Positions 10,508 to 18,873 of a stretch of 64,000 nucleotides of DNA are shown here, one piece after another. The notes beneath the pieces were generated by a model. That model saw only the letters and a list, made by a program, of their open reading frames with translations. It made no database searches and was not told where the DNA came from. Origin of the DNA: Streptomyces violaceoruber (GTDB lineage: Bacteria; Actinomycetota; Actinomycetes; Streptomycetales; Streptomycetaceae); the NCBI RefSeq assembly GCF_033406955.1, contig NZ_CP137734.1, positions 1,488,001 to 1,552,000 on the forward strand. The letters are read 5' to 3'. Position numbers and translations under genes: made by a program. How positions within the stretch are numbered: the first letter of the stretch is position 1; each line of letters starts with the position of its first letter.

Positions 10508-11037
10508 CCGCGGGCGAGACCGGGACAGGGCGGTCCACGGACCGGCGGGAGCGGCGCGCCGCGCTCCGGGCCCACGCGGACTACACCGGCGGTGTCTACG
10601 GCTCCATGCTCGCGGCCTCCGTCGTGATCGGCGCCGGCACCCTGGGCTCGTTCCCCCGCGCCGAACTGGTTCTGCTGCTGTTGCTCACCAGCCTGGTGTT
10701 CTGGATCGCCCACGTACACGCCAAGCTGTTCGGTGCGCGTCTGGCGCGGCGCACTCCGGACCGGCGGGTGATCCTGCGGGTGTGCCGCGAGGAGTGGCCC
10801 ATCGTGAAGGCCGCCGTGCCTCCGGCCGGGGCGATCGCCGTCAGCCCCGTGCTGGGGCTGGACGTCCAGGGCACCCTGTGGCTGGCGCTGTCCGTCGCCA
10901 TCACCGGACAGGTGGGCTGGTCCGTCGCCGCGGCACACCGCGCGGGCGCCCCACTGCGGCTGATGGCCATCACCGCGACGGTCAACGTACTGCTCGGTCT
11001 GGCGATCGTCGTCGTCAAGATCGCAGTGACGCACTGA
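10504..11037 (+). CDS. Integral membrane protein coupled to the transporter
   Basis: 177 residues with a short charged N-terminus and about four hydrophobic segments (SMLAASVVIGAGTL, ELVLLLLLTSLVFWIA, AAVPPAGAIAVSPVLGL, AITATVNVLLGLAIVVV). No catalytic motif is recognised. It begins inside the stop of the DHA2 transporter (GTGA overlap), so the two are made together. A role in the same membrane process is inferred from that coupling only. Confidence 0.75.
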   Translation: MTAGETGTGRSTDRRERRAALRAHADYTGGVYGSMLAASVVIGAGTLGSFPRAELVLLLLLTSLVFWIAHVHAKLFGARLARRTPDRRVILRVCREEWPIVKAAVPPAGAIAVSPVLGLDVQGTLWLALSVAITGQVGWSVAAAHRAGAPLRLMAITATVNVLLGLAIVVVKIAVTH

Positions 11038-11178
11038 AGGGCACGGGTCCTGCGCCGGAGTCACCTGTACCGGGTGAGGGCGCCGGAGGGCGAGAAGGCG
11101 CAGGATCGTCGCACAGAACACCGTCCGCCCCGGAGCCCCGGACGGTGTCCCGAGCCCCGTCCGGTGGAGGGACCGCTC

Positions 11179-11376
11179 GTGCGCTACGAGATCCGCATCG
11201 AGGGACACCTGTCGGAGACACTGGCCAACGCGTTCCCGGAACTGGAGCACGTCGTCATGTCCGGCCAGACCGTCCTGTTCGGCACGGTGATCGACGAGGC
11301 CCACCTGTACGGGCTGCTCACCCGCTGCCAGTCACTGGGACTGCGCGTCATGGAGATGCGGCAACTCCCGGAATGA
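11179..11376 (+). CDS. Small conserved hypothetical protein (65 aa)
   Basis: Start VRYEIRIEGHLSET; the chosen GTG has a strong ribosome-binding site (GGTGGAGG, 11163-11170) at 8-base spacing. An in-frame upstream ATG at 11074 would add an arginine/proline-rich tail that does not look coding. The compact sequence (EHVVMSGQTVLFGTVIDEAHLYGLLTRC in two halves) resembles small alpha/beta proteins found near Streptomyces membrane-protein runs. Function unknown. Confidence 0.7.
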   Translation: MRYEIRIEGHLSETLANAFPELEHVVMSGQTVLFGTVIDEAHLYGLLTRCQSLGLRVMEMRQLPE

Positions 11377-11422
11377 CGCCACGGACGGCGTGCGTGGGCC
11401 CACTCGCCGTTCCACGGCGGCC

Positions 11423-12832
11423 TCACACCCGGGCGACCGTGATCCGGCCGGAGCGGCAGGCCGCCCTCAGGGCTTCGTGGTCGCGTTCGTTCTGGTCGGC
11501 GTAGGCGTGGGCGAACTCGGTGAGCGCGCGGTCGAAGCGGTCGCTGCCACCCAGGTACGCCGCGAGCGCGATGGGGTCGCCGGAGCGGGCGTGGGCTCTG
11601 GCCAGGCAGGCTCCACACAGCCGGGCGAAGCGGGAGAGCAGTTCGGGTCCCATGGTCTCCGGTCGCGCAATGCCCTTCCAGTCCCACAGTTGGCGTACGT
11701 AGAAGTCCCGGCCCTTCCCGTCGAGGCCGGTGACGTGCGTCCAGCCGAGGAAGATGTCGCTGGTGGTCTGGATCAGGCGCTGGCCGGTCACGACCCGGCG
11801 GCCCTGGTTTGCGTGGCGTTCGCCGCCCGTGTGGGCCGCCAGCACCGATTCCGAGGCTTCCTTGGCCTGGAGCAGCAGGGGGTCGTCGTCGTCCCTGCCG
11901 AGCAGGAGCAGTACCCAGCAGCGGGTGCCGACGCTGCCGACGCCGACCACTTTGCGGGCCATGTCCACGAGCCGGTAGTGGCGCAGCAGGTGCCGGCGCT
12001 CGGGCGGCAGTGACCGTGCGTAGCCCTTCAGGACGGACCGCAGTTCCTCCTCCCGTCCGGCTTCGGCCGGGTCGGTGAGCAGATCGGCGAGTGGGGTGAT
12101 CAGCGGCGGGTCGGGGGTGATGCGCCGGCCTTCGGCCGTGACGCGGGTGAGTTTCGCGAACGCTCGCGTGTGGGTGCGTGTGCGGGCCTTCACGGCTGCG
12201 TTCCTGAGCCGGGGCTCCGCTTCCCCCGCGGCCTCCGTCGCCAGCAGTTGCCGTATGTGGTCGGCGTCGTCCTGGGCGTACCAGATGTCCAGGGTCGGCA
12301 TGCCGGCGAACTTCCGCATGCGCTGCCGGTAGGCCCGCACACAGGCCCGTACGGTGCGGTCCTGTTCCTTGTGCGAGAAGCCGTTCGACCGGGCCGCGAT
12401 CACGAACCCGGCCGCAAGACGTTTGACATCCCATTCGAAGGGGCCGGGCAGCGTCTCGTCGAAGTCGTTGATGTCGAAGACCAGGCGGCGCTCCGGTGAG
12501 GCCAGAAGCCGGAAGTTCAACGGGTGCGCGTCCCCGCACAGTTGCACCTGGAGTCCGCTGCTGGGAAGGGGCGCCAGGTCCGCCGCCATGATCGCTGCCG
12601 CACCCCGGTAGAAACGGAACGGCGACTCCAGCATGCGGCCGTAGCGGATTGGCACCAGGGCCGGGACGCGCTCGCCGGACTGGCGCTCCAGCAGGTCGAC
12701 CGGATCGCCTCGTCGTTGTCCCGTCTCGTACCAGCCGTGGCACGAACGCGAGGCCCGCTTACGGGCCTTCCTGCCGTACGCGGCTCGCTCGGCCGGTGGC
12801 AGGGAGGCAGTGAAGGCGCTCGGTATCGTCAT
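11423..12832 (-). CDS. DUF2252 family protein
   Basis: 469 residues matching the DUF2252 family throughout: RYGRMLESPFRFYRGAA, the kinase-like LCGDAHPLNF, FDINDFDET and PFEWDVKRLAAGF near residues 60-160, then VGVGSVGTRCW and a C-terminal DFYVRQLWDWKG ... CLARAHARSGD. GDAHxxN resembles the aminoglycoside-phosphotransferase catalytic loop, so a kinase-like fold is plausible; the real substrate is unknown. Its ATG overlaps the stop of the upstream potassium-channel gene (ATGA, 12829-12832), so both are translated from one message. Confidence 0.85.
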   Translation of the reverse strand: MTIPSAFTASLPPAERAAYGRKARKRASRSCHGWYETGQRRGDPVDLLERQSGERVPALVPIRYGRMLESPFRFYRGAAAIMAADLAPLPSSGLQVQLCGDAHPLNFRLLASPERRLVFDINDFDETLPGPFEWDVKRLAAGFVIAARSNGFSHKEQDRTVRACVRAYRQRMRKFAGMPTLDIWYAQDDADHIRQLLATEAAGEAEPRLRNAAVKARTRTHTRAFAKLTRVTAEGRRITPDPPLITPLADLLTDPAEAGREEELRSVLKGYARSLPPERRHLLRHYRLVDMARKVVGVGSVGTRCWVLLLLGRDDDDPLLLQAKEASESVLAAHTGGERHANQGRRVVTGQRLIQTTSDIFLGWTHVTGLDGKGRDFYVRQLWDWKGIARPETMGPELLSRFARLCGACLARAHARSGDPIALAAYLGGSDRFDRALTEFAHAYADQNERDHEALRAACRSGRITVARV

Positions 12833-13461
12833 GGTCCGGCCTCCGGTTCTTCCACGGACCCGGCTGCGGAACGCGGCGGAGCCGTCGCCCCTCGGCGCCG
12901 GCGGTTCAGTCCTGCCTGCACCGCGCTCGCCAGGATCCGGGCGGCGACACCGACCAGCAGCAGCCCTCCCGTCATCTGGGCCATCGTGAGCACCCGCCCG
13001 GTCTGGGAGCGTGCCGTGATGTCGCCGAAGCCGACGGTGGCGAAGGTGGTCAGGGTGAAGTACAGCGCGTCCGTCCTGTTCAGCGGCTCGCTGAACGAGC
13101 CGGGCGCGGAGCGCTCCAGCAGGTAGTAGGAGCCGGCGAAGAGGACCAGGAAGAGCACCAGCGTCGCGGCCAGGCCCTCGATGGCTCGCAGACGTGGATG
13201 AGGGGAACGTGCGATGGCCCGCACTTCCCAGCAGAACACCAGGAGGACCGCGAGCAGGCCGCACACCAGCAGCACCGCTGTACCGGCCGTGAGCCGCTCG
13301 TCCAGGGGCAGCAGGTAGTAGGCGGTGACGAGCCCGACGGTGACGCACACAGCGCGCACGACCGTGATCGCCCCGGCGGCTCGGCGGGAACGGAGCCCGC
13401 CACGTGGGGGCGGTCCTGACGAGGTGCGGCCCTTGCTGTCTCCTGAGGTGGTATCGCTCAT
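12829..13461 (-). CDS. Two-TM potassium channel family protein
   Basis: Ion-channel (Ion_trans_2) protein of about 210 residues. Four hydrophobic segments are visible; the last two flank the pore loop YFTLTTFATVGFGDI with the K+ selectivity filter TVGFGD (about residues 141-146). The C-terminus is short and basic with no RCK domain. The start at MSDTTSGDSKG (13461) is preferred because upstream residues look non-coding; an earlier start at 13515 is possible. It overlaps the DUF2252 gene by 4 bases. The pair may act in stress or osmotic homeostasis (inference). Confidence 0.82.
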   Translation of the reverse strand: MSDTTSGDSKGRTSSGPPPRGGLRSRRAAGAITVVRAVCVTVGLVTAYYLLPLDERLTAGTAVLLVCGLLAVLLVFCWEVRAIARSPHPRLRAIEGLAATLVLFLVLFAGSYYLLERSAPGSFSEPLNRTDALYFTLTTFATVGFGDITARSQTGRVLTMAQMTGGLLLVGVAARILASAVQAGLNRRRRGATAPPRSAAGSVEEPEAGP

Positions 13462-13692
13462 CTCACGTCTCTTCGTCTCGTCCGGGCCCGGTGGACAGGT
13501 GTTCCCGAATCCCACCTCACTGCCCCGCCGTCAGGCCGGGATCACCCCTGACGGGTGATCCCGGCCCTCGGTGCCGGCCCCGACCCTGAAACGGACGCCT
13601 ACCAGTCCTTCGGTGCTCACGGGCTGTCCCCACCGGGCGGTCCGGCGGCGACCGGCCCGGTCCGCGAGGAGGCGCCATGACCGTGCCCCGAG

Positions 13693-14334
13693 ATGCGGCG
13701 GGACCCCCGGGCCGGGGAGGCGGTCCGACGGGGCGGTTTCCGGAGCCATGGACGACCCTGCGCACGTCTCACCCGGCTCGGCCGGTCCTGGACCTGGCTC
13801 ATGGGATCGGCCGTCGCCACACTGGTCCCCGGCGTCCTGGTCCTGGTCTGGCCGGAGGCGACCCCGCATTTCCTGGCCGTCCTCGTCGGCCTGTACCTGC
13901 TGCTGACCGGTGTGTTCCGGTTCGTAGCCGTCTTCGCGCGGGAGGGACACGAGCGGCTGCCCGGGCTCCTGCTGACCGTGCTGTACCTGCTGGCCGGGGT
14001 GCTGTGTCTGCGCAACCCGCTGCAGACCATCGCCGCGCTGTCACTGATCGTCGGCATGGTCTGGCTGGTGTCCGGCGTCCTCACCCTCTACGCCGCCCTG
14101 GTCACCCAGAACCTGCCGCACCGCGGCCTGGTCACGGGGATGGCGGTACTGGCGGTCGTCGCCGGGATCGTCGTCCTCGCGCTGCCCGCGGAGTCAGCCC
14201 GTGCCCTGATCCGGCTTCTCGGCCTGTGGCTGGTCCTGCTGGGGCTGGCCGAGGCGGTGGCCGCCCTGGGGTGGCGGTCCGCGCTGCGCGGGGCACGCCC
14301 GCCGAAGGCAGGAACGCCCGCAGCCATGACCTGA
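13693..14334 (+). CDS. HdeD-like DUF308 membrane protein (5' end possibly frameshifted)
   Basis: About six membrane helices in paired repeats (MGSAVATLVPGVLVLVWP, FLAVLVGLYLLLTGVFR, LLLTVLYLLAGVLCL, AALSLIVGMVWLVSGVL, GMAVLAVVAGIVVLALP, LLGLWLVLLGLAEAVAAL), the DUF308/HdeD pattern. The best ribosome-binding site (GAGGAGG, 13666-13672) precedes an ATG at 13677 in another frame. That frame reads PEPWTTLRTS up to about 13769 and the DUF308 frame then continues as LTRLGRSWTWLMG. A 2-base loss near 13768 would explain this, so the true N-terminus may be damaged. Confidence 0.72.
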   Translation: MRRDPRAGEAVRRGGFRSHGRPCARLTRLGRSWTWLMGSAVATLVPGVLVLVWPEATPHFLAVLVGLYLLLTGVFRFVAVFAREGHERLPGLLLTVLYLLAGVLCLRNPLQTIAALSLIVGMVWLVSGVLTLYAALVTQNLPHRGLVTGMAVLAVVAGIVVLALPAESARALIRLLGLWLVLLGLAEAVAALGWRSALRGARPPKAGTPAAMT

Positions 14335-14359
14335 CCACGGGCCGGTGGAAGGAACATCG

Positions 14360-14885
14360 ATGGCCCCGACCACCCCGGCCGGATCGCCCGACTCCGGCGG
14401 GCCTGGCGCCCGCTCCCCCGCCCTGTCGGCCGGTGAGCGGGCGGAGTACGAGCTTCTGCGCCGGCAGGCGTCGGTACGGCACCGGCGGGCCCGCGTCGCC
14501 GGCTCCTCGGTCCTTCTCCTGCTGACTCTGTTGCTCGCCCCCTTGGCCGTGGTCGCGGCTTGAGTGCATGACACCGTCTCCGACACCGACCGGTACGTGG
14601 CGACCGTGACGCCGCTGGCGTCCGCACCGGCCGTGCAGGACGCCTCGACCGACCGGCTCACCGACCGGACACCGGATCCACGGGACGTCTGCTGGCGAAG
14701 CACCGGACGTGGGCCACCGGCGCCGTCGTGGAGCGTTGACGTTGTTGTTCAGGAACGACCCCGCGGTTACCACGGTGGCGCTCGTCCTCGGGATCACCTC
14801 AGCCGCCCTGATCGCCATGGCGGTCCTGGCGGCAGCCGCGGGACCTGCGGCCAGCTCACCCGTGCCGGGTGATGCCGGGCGCTGA
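14360..14885 (+). pseudogene. Membrane protein pseudogene (nonsense codon plus frameshifts)
   Basis: A good ribosome-binding site (GGAAGGAA, 14347-14354) precedes MAPTTPAGSPD. The frame gives LSAGERAEYELLRRQASVRHRR and a membrane helix, then TGA at 14561-14563. The next codons continue naturally in frame (VHDTVSDTDRYVATVTPLA, ASAPAVQDA), so this looks like a Trp codon mutated to stop. Further on the homology-like text jumps frames (RLLAKHRTWATGAVVER near 14690-14737, then RNDPAVTTVALVLGIT to a stop at 14883-14885). Several lesions mean a dead gene; only the first 67 residues could still be made. Confidence 0.65.
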
Positions 14886-14945
14886 GTCCCATGACCACCC
14901 TGAGGTCGGTACGCAACGACGGCCCGCCCGGGACGGAGGACGGAC

Positions 14946-15419
14946 ATGAACGCGCAGACCTACCTGGCGTACGACTACCCCTTGCTCAACATGTTCTGGA
15001 CGATGCTTCTGGTCTTCCTGTGGATCATGTGGTTCGTCCTGCTCTTCCGGGTCATCGGTGACATCTTCCGCGACGACCGGCTGAGCGGCTGGGCCAAGAC
15101 CGGCTGGCTGGTGTTCTGCCTCCTCCTGCCTTTCCTCGGCGTATTCGTCTACGTCATCGCACGCGGGAAGAACATGGGCCGCCGGGAGACGGAACACGCC
15201 GGCGCCCGCCAGGAGGAGTTCAACGCCTACATCAGGAAGACCGCGAGCGGCGGACGGCGCTCCAGCGTCGACGAACTGGCCCGGCTCTCCGAGATCCGCG
15301 ATCAGGGTGCCATCACGGACGAGGAGTTCCGCAGGGCGAAGGAGCTGGTCCTGAGCGGCCACGGCCCGGCGGAACACGCGGGCCGGGCTCCCACCACATC
15401 CAGCCCTTCCGCCCGCTGA
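14946..15419 (+). CDS. PLDc_N / SHOCT domain membrane protein
   Basis: 157 residues. Two N-terminal membrane helices (MLLVFLWIMWFVLLFRVIGD and GWLVFCLLLPFLGVFVYVIA) form the PLDc_N-like anchor with its ARGKNMGRRE basic edge. The C-terminal SHOCT motif (DELARLSEIRDQGAITDEEFRRAKELVL) is at about residues 105-138. SHOCT proteins are often membrane-associated stress or oligomerisation modules. No enzyme residues are visible. It begins a run of small co-directional membrane-protein genes. Confidence 0.8.
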   Translation: MNAQTYLAYDYPLLNMFWTMLLVFLWIMWFVLLFRVIGDIFRDDRLSGWAKTGWLVFCLLLPFLGVFVYVIARGKNMGRRETEHAGARQEEFNAYIRKTASGGRRSSVDELARLSEIRDQGAITDEEFRRAKELVLSGHGPAEHAGRAPTTSSPSAR

Positions 15420-15449
15420 CCATCCGCACGCCACGAATCGAGGCGCACG

Positions 15450-15896
15450 ATGACCGCCACACACACCCGGCCGACGCACTCGTCGAGGCAGGCGTGGGCG
15501 ACCGGCCTGACCGTCTTCGCCGCCGTCATGCTCCTGCTCGTCGGCCTTCTCGACACCCTCCGGGGCATCATGGCCATTGCCGAGGACGACGTCTTCGTCA
15601 CCACACCCGACTACATCTTCCAGTTCGACCTCACCAGCTGGGGCTGGATCCACCTCGTCCTGGGCATACTCGCCGTGATCATCGGCGCCGGGCTGCTCAG
15701 GATCGCGACGTGGGCGCGCGTGTCCGGCGTGGTCATCGCCGCACTCGTGATCCTCGCCAACTTCCTCTCCATGCCGTACTACCCGCTGTGGTCCGTCGTG
15801 ATGATCACCATGTCGGGCTTCATCATCTGGGCCCTGAGCGTGATCAAGCCCGGCGGCAACCTCTACGACCTGTCCGGGGAACGCAGCCCTGACTAG
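15450..15896 (+). CDS. Four-helix membrane protein (DUF7144-like)
   Basis: 148 residues with four membrane helices (TVFAAVMLLLVGLLDTLRGI, WIHLVLGILAVIIGAGLL, VSGVVIAALVILANFLSMP, WSVVMITMSGFIIWALSVI) and the loop DDVFVTTPDYIFQFDLTSWGW between helices 1 and 2, typical of a widespread actinobacterial family. No known activity. It lies 30 bases after the SHOCT gene, probably in the same transcript. Confidence 0.78.
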   Translation: MTATHTRPTHSSRQAWATGLTVFAAVMLLLVGLLDTLRGIMAIAEDDVFVTTPDYIFQFDLTSWGWIHLVLGILAVIIGAGLLRIATWARVSGVVIAALVILANFLSMPYYPLWSVVMITMSGFIIWALSVIKPGGNLYDLSGERSPD

Positions 15897-15923
15897 ACGT
15901 GTGACAGAGCGAAAGAGCAACAC

Positions 15924-17399
15924 GTGGATGCACGAGGCGCGGACACGAGCAGGCGGCGCGTAAGGGGCGTACCGCCCGGGAGCGAGGGCGGCACCGCTCT
16001 CGCCCGCATCGCCCTGCTGGCTCTGTCGGCCTGCATCCTGGTGCCGCTCGTTACCGCCGGGCTGCGCAGCGTGCTGTGGGCTTTGACAGGCATCGCGGGA
16101 CTCGCGCTCGCGGCCGTCGGCGTGTGGTGGGCCCTGGCTCATACCGGTGTCGCCCGCATCATCGGAACAGCACTGTCGGTGGCCGCGCCGTTCAGCGTTC
16201 TCGCGCTCCACGCCGCGGCCGGCCTGCTGGGTCCCGCCCTGCTGTCGTCCGCCCTTCTGGCACTGGCCGTCGCCGCCGCACGCCGTGCCCTGGCCCCCGC
16301 CTCCTCCCCCTGCGAAGAGGCCGCCGGAACGCCCCGCCACCCCTGGGTGCTCGTGAACCGCCGGTCCGGCGGCGGCAAGGCCGAGCGGGTCCGCCTGGCG
16401 GACAAGGCACGGGCCGCAGGGTGCCGTGTGCACGTGCTCGACCCCGGCCAGGACGTCACCGCGCTGGCCCGGCAGGCCGTCGCCGACGGAGCGGACCTGC
16501 TGGGGGTGACGGGTGACGACGGCGCCCAGGCTCTGGTCGCCGATGTCGCTGCCCGCCATGACGTGCCGTTCGCAGTGATCCCGGCCGGAACCCGCAACCA
16601 CTTCGCCCTTGACCTCGGCCTCGACCGCGACGATCCGGTGGCGGCGTTGGAAGCCCTGACGGGAGGTGTGGAACTACGCGTCGACCTGGGGTACGCCGCT
16701 GACCGCGTCTTCGTCAACAACACCTCGTTCGGCACGTACGCGGCCGTCGTCGACGACCCCGCCTACCGGGACGCGAAGGCCCGTACGATCCTGCAGAAGC
16801 TCCCCAGACTGCTCACCGGCGAGGCCGCGCTCGCCTTGCGGATGACAGCCGGCGGTCGACGCGTCACCGGCCTCAAGGCCGTGCTAGTCGGCAACAACTC
16901 CTACGGGCGCGCCATTGACGCAGCCCGCCCGGGGCGCAGGGAGAGGCTGGACGCGGGGCTCCTGGGAGTGGTGTGCATCCGGGTCGGCAGCACCGCCGAA
17001 GCCGCACGCCTGGCGAGCCGGCCGCGCTCCGGCGGCCTCGTCCGGCTCAGCGCCGGCGAGGTCACCATCGAGACCGACACCGCCACGACGCCGGTCGGTC
17101 TCGACGGTGAACACGTCCTTCTGCCCTGTCCTGTGGTGTGCCGCAGCGCGCCCGGAGCCCTACGGGTCCGCGTGCCACGCCACCGCCCTGTTAAGCCGAA
17201 GCCCCGCAGGACAGCGACCGACTGGCCTCGCGTGACCCGGCTGGCACTGGGACGACCGCTCCCGCGCCCGAAGCAACCGGGCCTCGACGAAGGGACAGAT
17301 GCGAAAACTCCCGCGGCGGGCGCCGCACCTTCAGTAGGGCCGTCCGTACACCGAAGCAACACCGATCGTAGGGGGAGCGAGATGAGGAGCACCTCATGA
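15924..17399 (+). CDS. Diacylglycerol-kinase-like protein with N-terminal membrane domain
   Basis: 491 residues. About four N-terminal membrane helices (residues 25-125) are followed by a DAGK/LCB5 catalytic fold: VNRRSGGGKAERV (nucleotide loop), LGVTGDDGAQAL where the family has a GGDGT motif, PAGTRNHFALDLGL, and a C-terminal beta domain (VFVNNTSFGTYA ... GLDGEHVLLP). It would phosphorylate a lipid alcohol at the membrane. The central motif reads GDDGA, so activity may be altered. GTG start. Its stop overlaps the next ATG by 4 bases. Confidence 0.82.
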   Translation: MDARGADTSRRRVRGVPPGSEGGTALARIALLALSACILVPLVTAGLRSVLWALTGIAGLALAAVGVWWALAHTGVARIIGTALSVAAPFSVLALHAAAGLLGPALLSSALLALAVAAARRALAPASSPCEEAAGTPRHPWVLVNRRSGGGKAERVRLADKARAAGCRVHVLDPGQDVTALARQAVADGADLLGVTGDDGAQALVADVAARHDVPFAVIPAGTRNHFALDLGLDRDDPVAALEALTGGVELRVDLGYAADRVFVNNTSFGTYAAVVDDPAYRDAKARTILQKLPRLLTGEAALALRMTAGGRRVTGLKAVLVGNNSYGRAIDAARPGRRERLDAGLLGVVCIRVGSTAEAARLASRPRSGGLVRLSAGEVTIETDTATTPVGLDGEHVLLPCPVVCRSAPGALRVRVPRHRPVKPKPRRTATDWPRVTRLALGRPLPRPKQPGLDEGTDAKTPAAGAAPSVGPSVHRSNTDRRGSEMRSTS

Positions 17400-17659
17400 C
17401 TCAGCCAAGCACGGAAAAGACGCACAGGTCGCTTCTTTCCCGCCCTGCCGTCCGCCGCCTCGTACCGTTCGCCCTGATCACTGCGATCGCTCTGGTCTTC
17501 ATCTTCGAGAACCGGTCGAGCGTCGAGATCCGCCTCCTCATTCCCATGGTCACGATGCCCCTGTGGGGTGCCCTCCTGATCGCCTGGGCGCTTGGCGTCC
17601 TCGCCTGCGTCTTCACCGTGCGCCGACGGTCGAGCCGGCACTCACGACGACGGGGCTGA
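17396..17659 (+). CDS. LapA-like small membrane protein
   Basis: 87 residues: a short polar N-terminus, two hydrophobic segments (LVPFALITAIALVFIFEN and MPLWGALLIAWALGVLACVF) separated by RSSVEIRLLIPMVT, and a basic tail. This layout (helix, ENxxxVxxxF-type strand, helix) is the LapA/DUF1049 pattern. Translation is coupled to the diacylglycerol-kinase-like gene through an ATGA overlap. Cellular role unknown. Confidence 0.75.
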   Translation: MTQPSTEKTHRSLLSRPAVRRLVPFALITAIALVFIFENRSSVEIRLLIPMVTMPLWGALLIAWALGVLACVFTVRRRSSRHSRRRG

Positions 17660-17768
17660 CCGTGGCTCACGCCTAGTCCTCAGGTACAGCACGCGTTCCG
17701 CACGGTTCTGCTGCCGGGCTTCTGCACCCGCCGGGGGGCGCTTGGCGTCGCCGGACCGCGATCGGCCC

Positions 17769-18479
17769 TCAAGGCGCTTGTGGCCCCCGCGAGCTGCCGA
17801 GCGCGTGGGCCCAGGCCAGCAGTTCGGGAGCGTCCAGTGACGGTAACCACCCGTCAGCCCGGGTGGCGCCGTCGCCCTGCGGCCGGGGACCGACGCCCAG
17901 GACCCGCAGGCTTGCCCGGCGGGCCGCTTCCACACCGGTCAGGGAGTCCTCCACCGCCAGCGCCCGGTGCGGGGGGACACCGCAGAGCCGGGCCGCCACG
18001 GCGTACACGTCGGGATGCGGCTTGGGGCGCACCCGGTCCCCGGCGTCGGGGACGACGAGGTACTGGAAGTGCCCGAGCAGCCCGGCCCGCTCCAAGCTGC
18101 CCTCGACCACCACCCTCGGGCAGTTGCTGGCCACCGCCAGCGGCAGGCGGCCGGAGAGCAGCCGTACGAGCCGGACCGCACCCGGCATCGTCACCGGCTC
18201 GTCGGTGACCAGTGCCAGGAAGTGGTCGAGTAGCGCGGCTGTCAGGTTCTCGGCCAGTTCGGGTTTGTGCACGGACCGCGCCATGAGCCGGCCGCAGTCC
18301 TCGTAGTGCAGGCCAAGGGCCTGCTCCGCGAACCCGGGCGGTGGCTGAAGGCCGTGCTCCCGGAAGGCCCGGCCGCGAGCCTCCTGCCAGTGGCGTTCGC
18401 TGTCCATCAGGGTGCCGTCGCAGTCGAAGACAACGGCTTCGGGCGACCAGTCGAGCAGATCGTGGACCGAGGTGGTCAC
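17769..18479 (-). CDS. HAD-superfamily phosphatase
   Basis: 236 residues of the beta-phosphoglucomutase/phosphoglycolate-phosphatase-like HAD subfamily. Motif I VVFDCDGTLMDSE (about residues 17-29) holds the nucleophile and acid aspartates; motif II Ser is in LAVASNCP; motif III Lys in RPKPHPDVY; motif IV in ALAVEDSLTGVEAARRA. A helical cap lies between motifs I and II. Substrate unknown, probably a small phosphorylated metabolite. It is transcribed away from the TetR gene across a 394-base gap holding a palindrome. Confidence 0.87.
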   Translation of the reverse strand: MTTSVHDLLDWSPEAVVFDCDGTLMDSERHWQEARGRAFREHGLQPPPGFAEQALGLHYEDCGRLMARSVHKPELAENLTAALLDHFLALVTDEPVTMPGAVRLVRLLSGRLPLAVASNCPRVVVEGSLERAGLLGHFQYLVVPDAGDRVRPKPHPDVYAVAARLCGVPPHRALAVEDSLTGVEAARRASLRVLGVGPRPQGDGATRADGWLPSLDAPELLAWAHALGSSRGPQAP

Positions 18480-18873
18480 TTGGGCCTCCCATGCTTTCGC
18501 ATGTATGTGGCGTTCCCGTCTCCGCAGGAAACGGAAAGATAGTTTCCGCTACGTTATTTCCGCCCAGGCAAATCGGGCAATAGCCCTTTTCAGTGACTCG
18601 ATGGGTGCCGGAAACAGACGGGTACCTGTGCGGCGACCCGCCTGGCGCAGCCGTGGAGGACGTCAACGCCACGTGTCTGCCCGGCGGTTGGCACGCACGC
18701 TTGACCGTGCAAGGCCGGGAGCGTCGTGCCCCATTACCACTCGCACGCGTTCGCATTCGAAAGAACTGCGTAATTGCCGTCCGAAAGTGCCCGTTTGGGC
18801 TCCGGGCGTACGCTGGCGCACTAAATTCGTGGCTCGATACCTGACATCAGAACAGACGAGGGCGGACGGAACG
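18480..18873. other. Divergent intergenic region between HAD and TetR genes
   Basis: About 390 bases without a supportable gene. It contains the palindrome at 18532-18548 and an ACAG-N8-CTGT element at 18614-18629 that faintly resembles a GBL-receptor box. Short frames here have no coding character. Confidence 0.45.
18532..18548. promoter_or_regulatory. Palindromic operator candidate CGGAAA-N5-TTTCCG
   Basis: Perfect 6-base arms in an AT-richer patch, 53 bases upstream of the HAD start and upstream of the TetR gene. The placement suits a regulator site in the shared promoter region. It does not match the classic GBL-receptor box. Confidence 0.4.

Noticed and set aside
14856-16601. 581-codon minus-strand open frame
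   Set aside because: Antisense shadow of the SHOCT, DUF7144-like and diacylglycerol-kinase genes; composition (Gly/Gln/His/Asp-rich) is typical of the opposite strand of high-GC genes.
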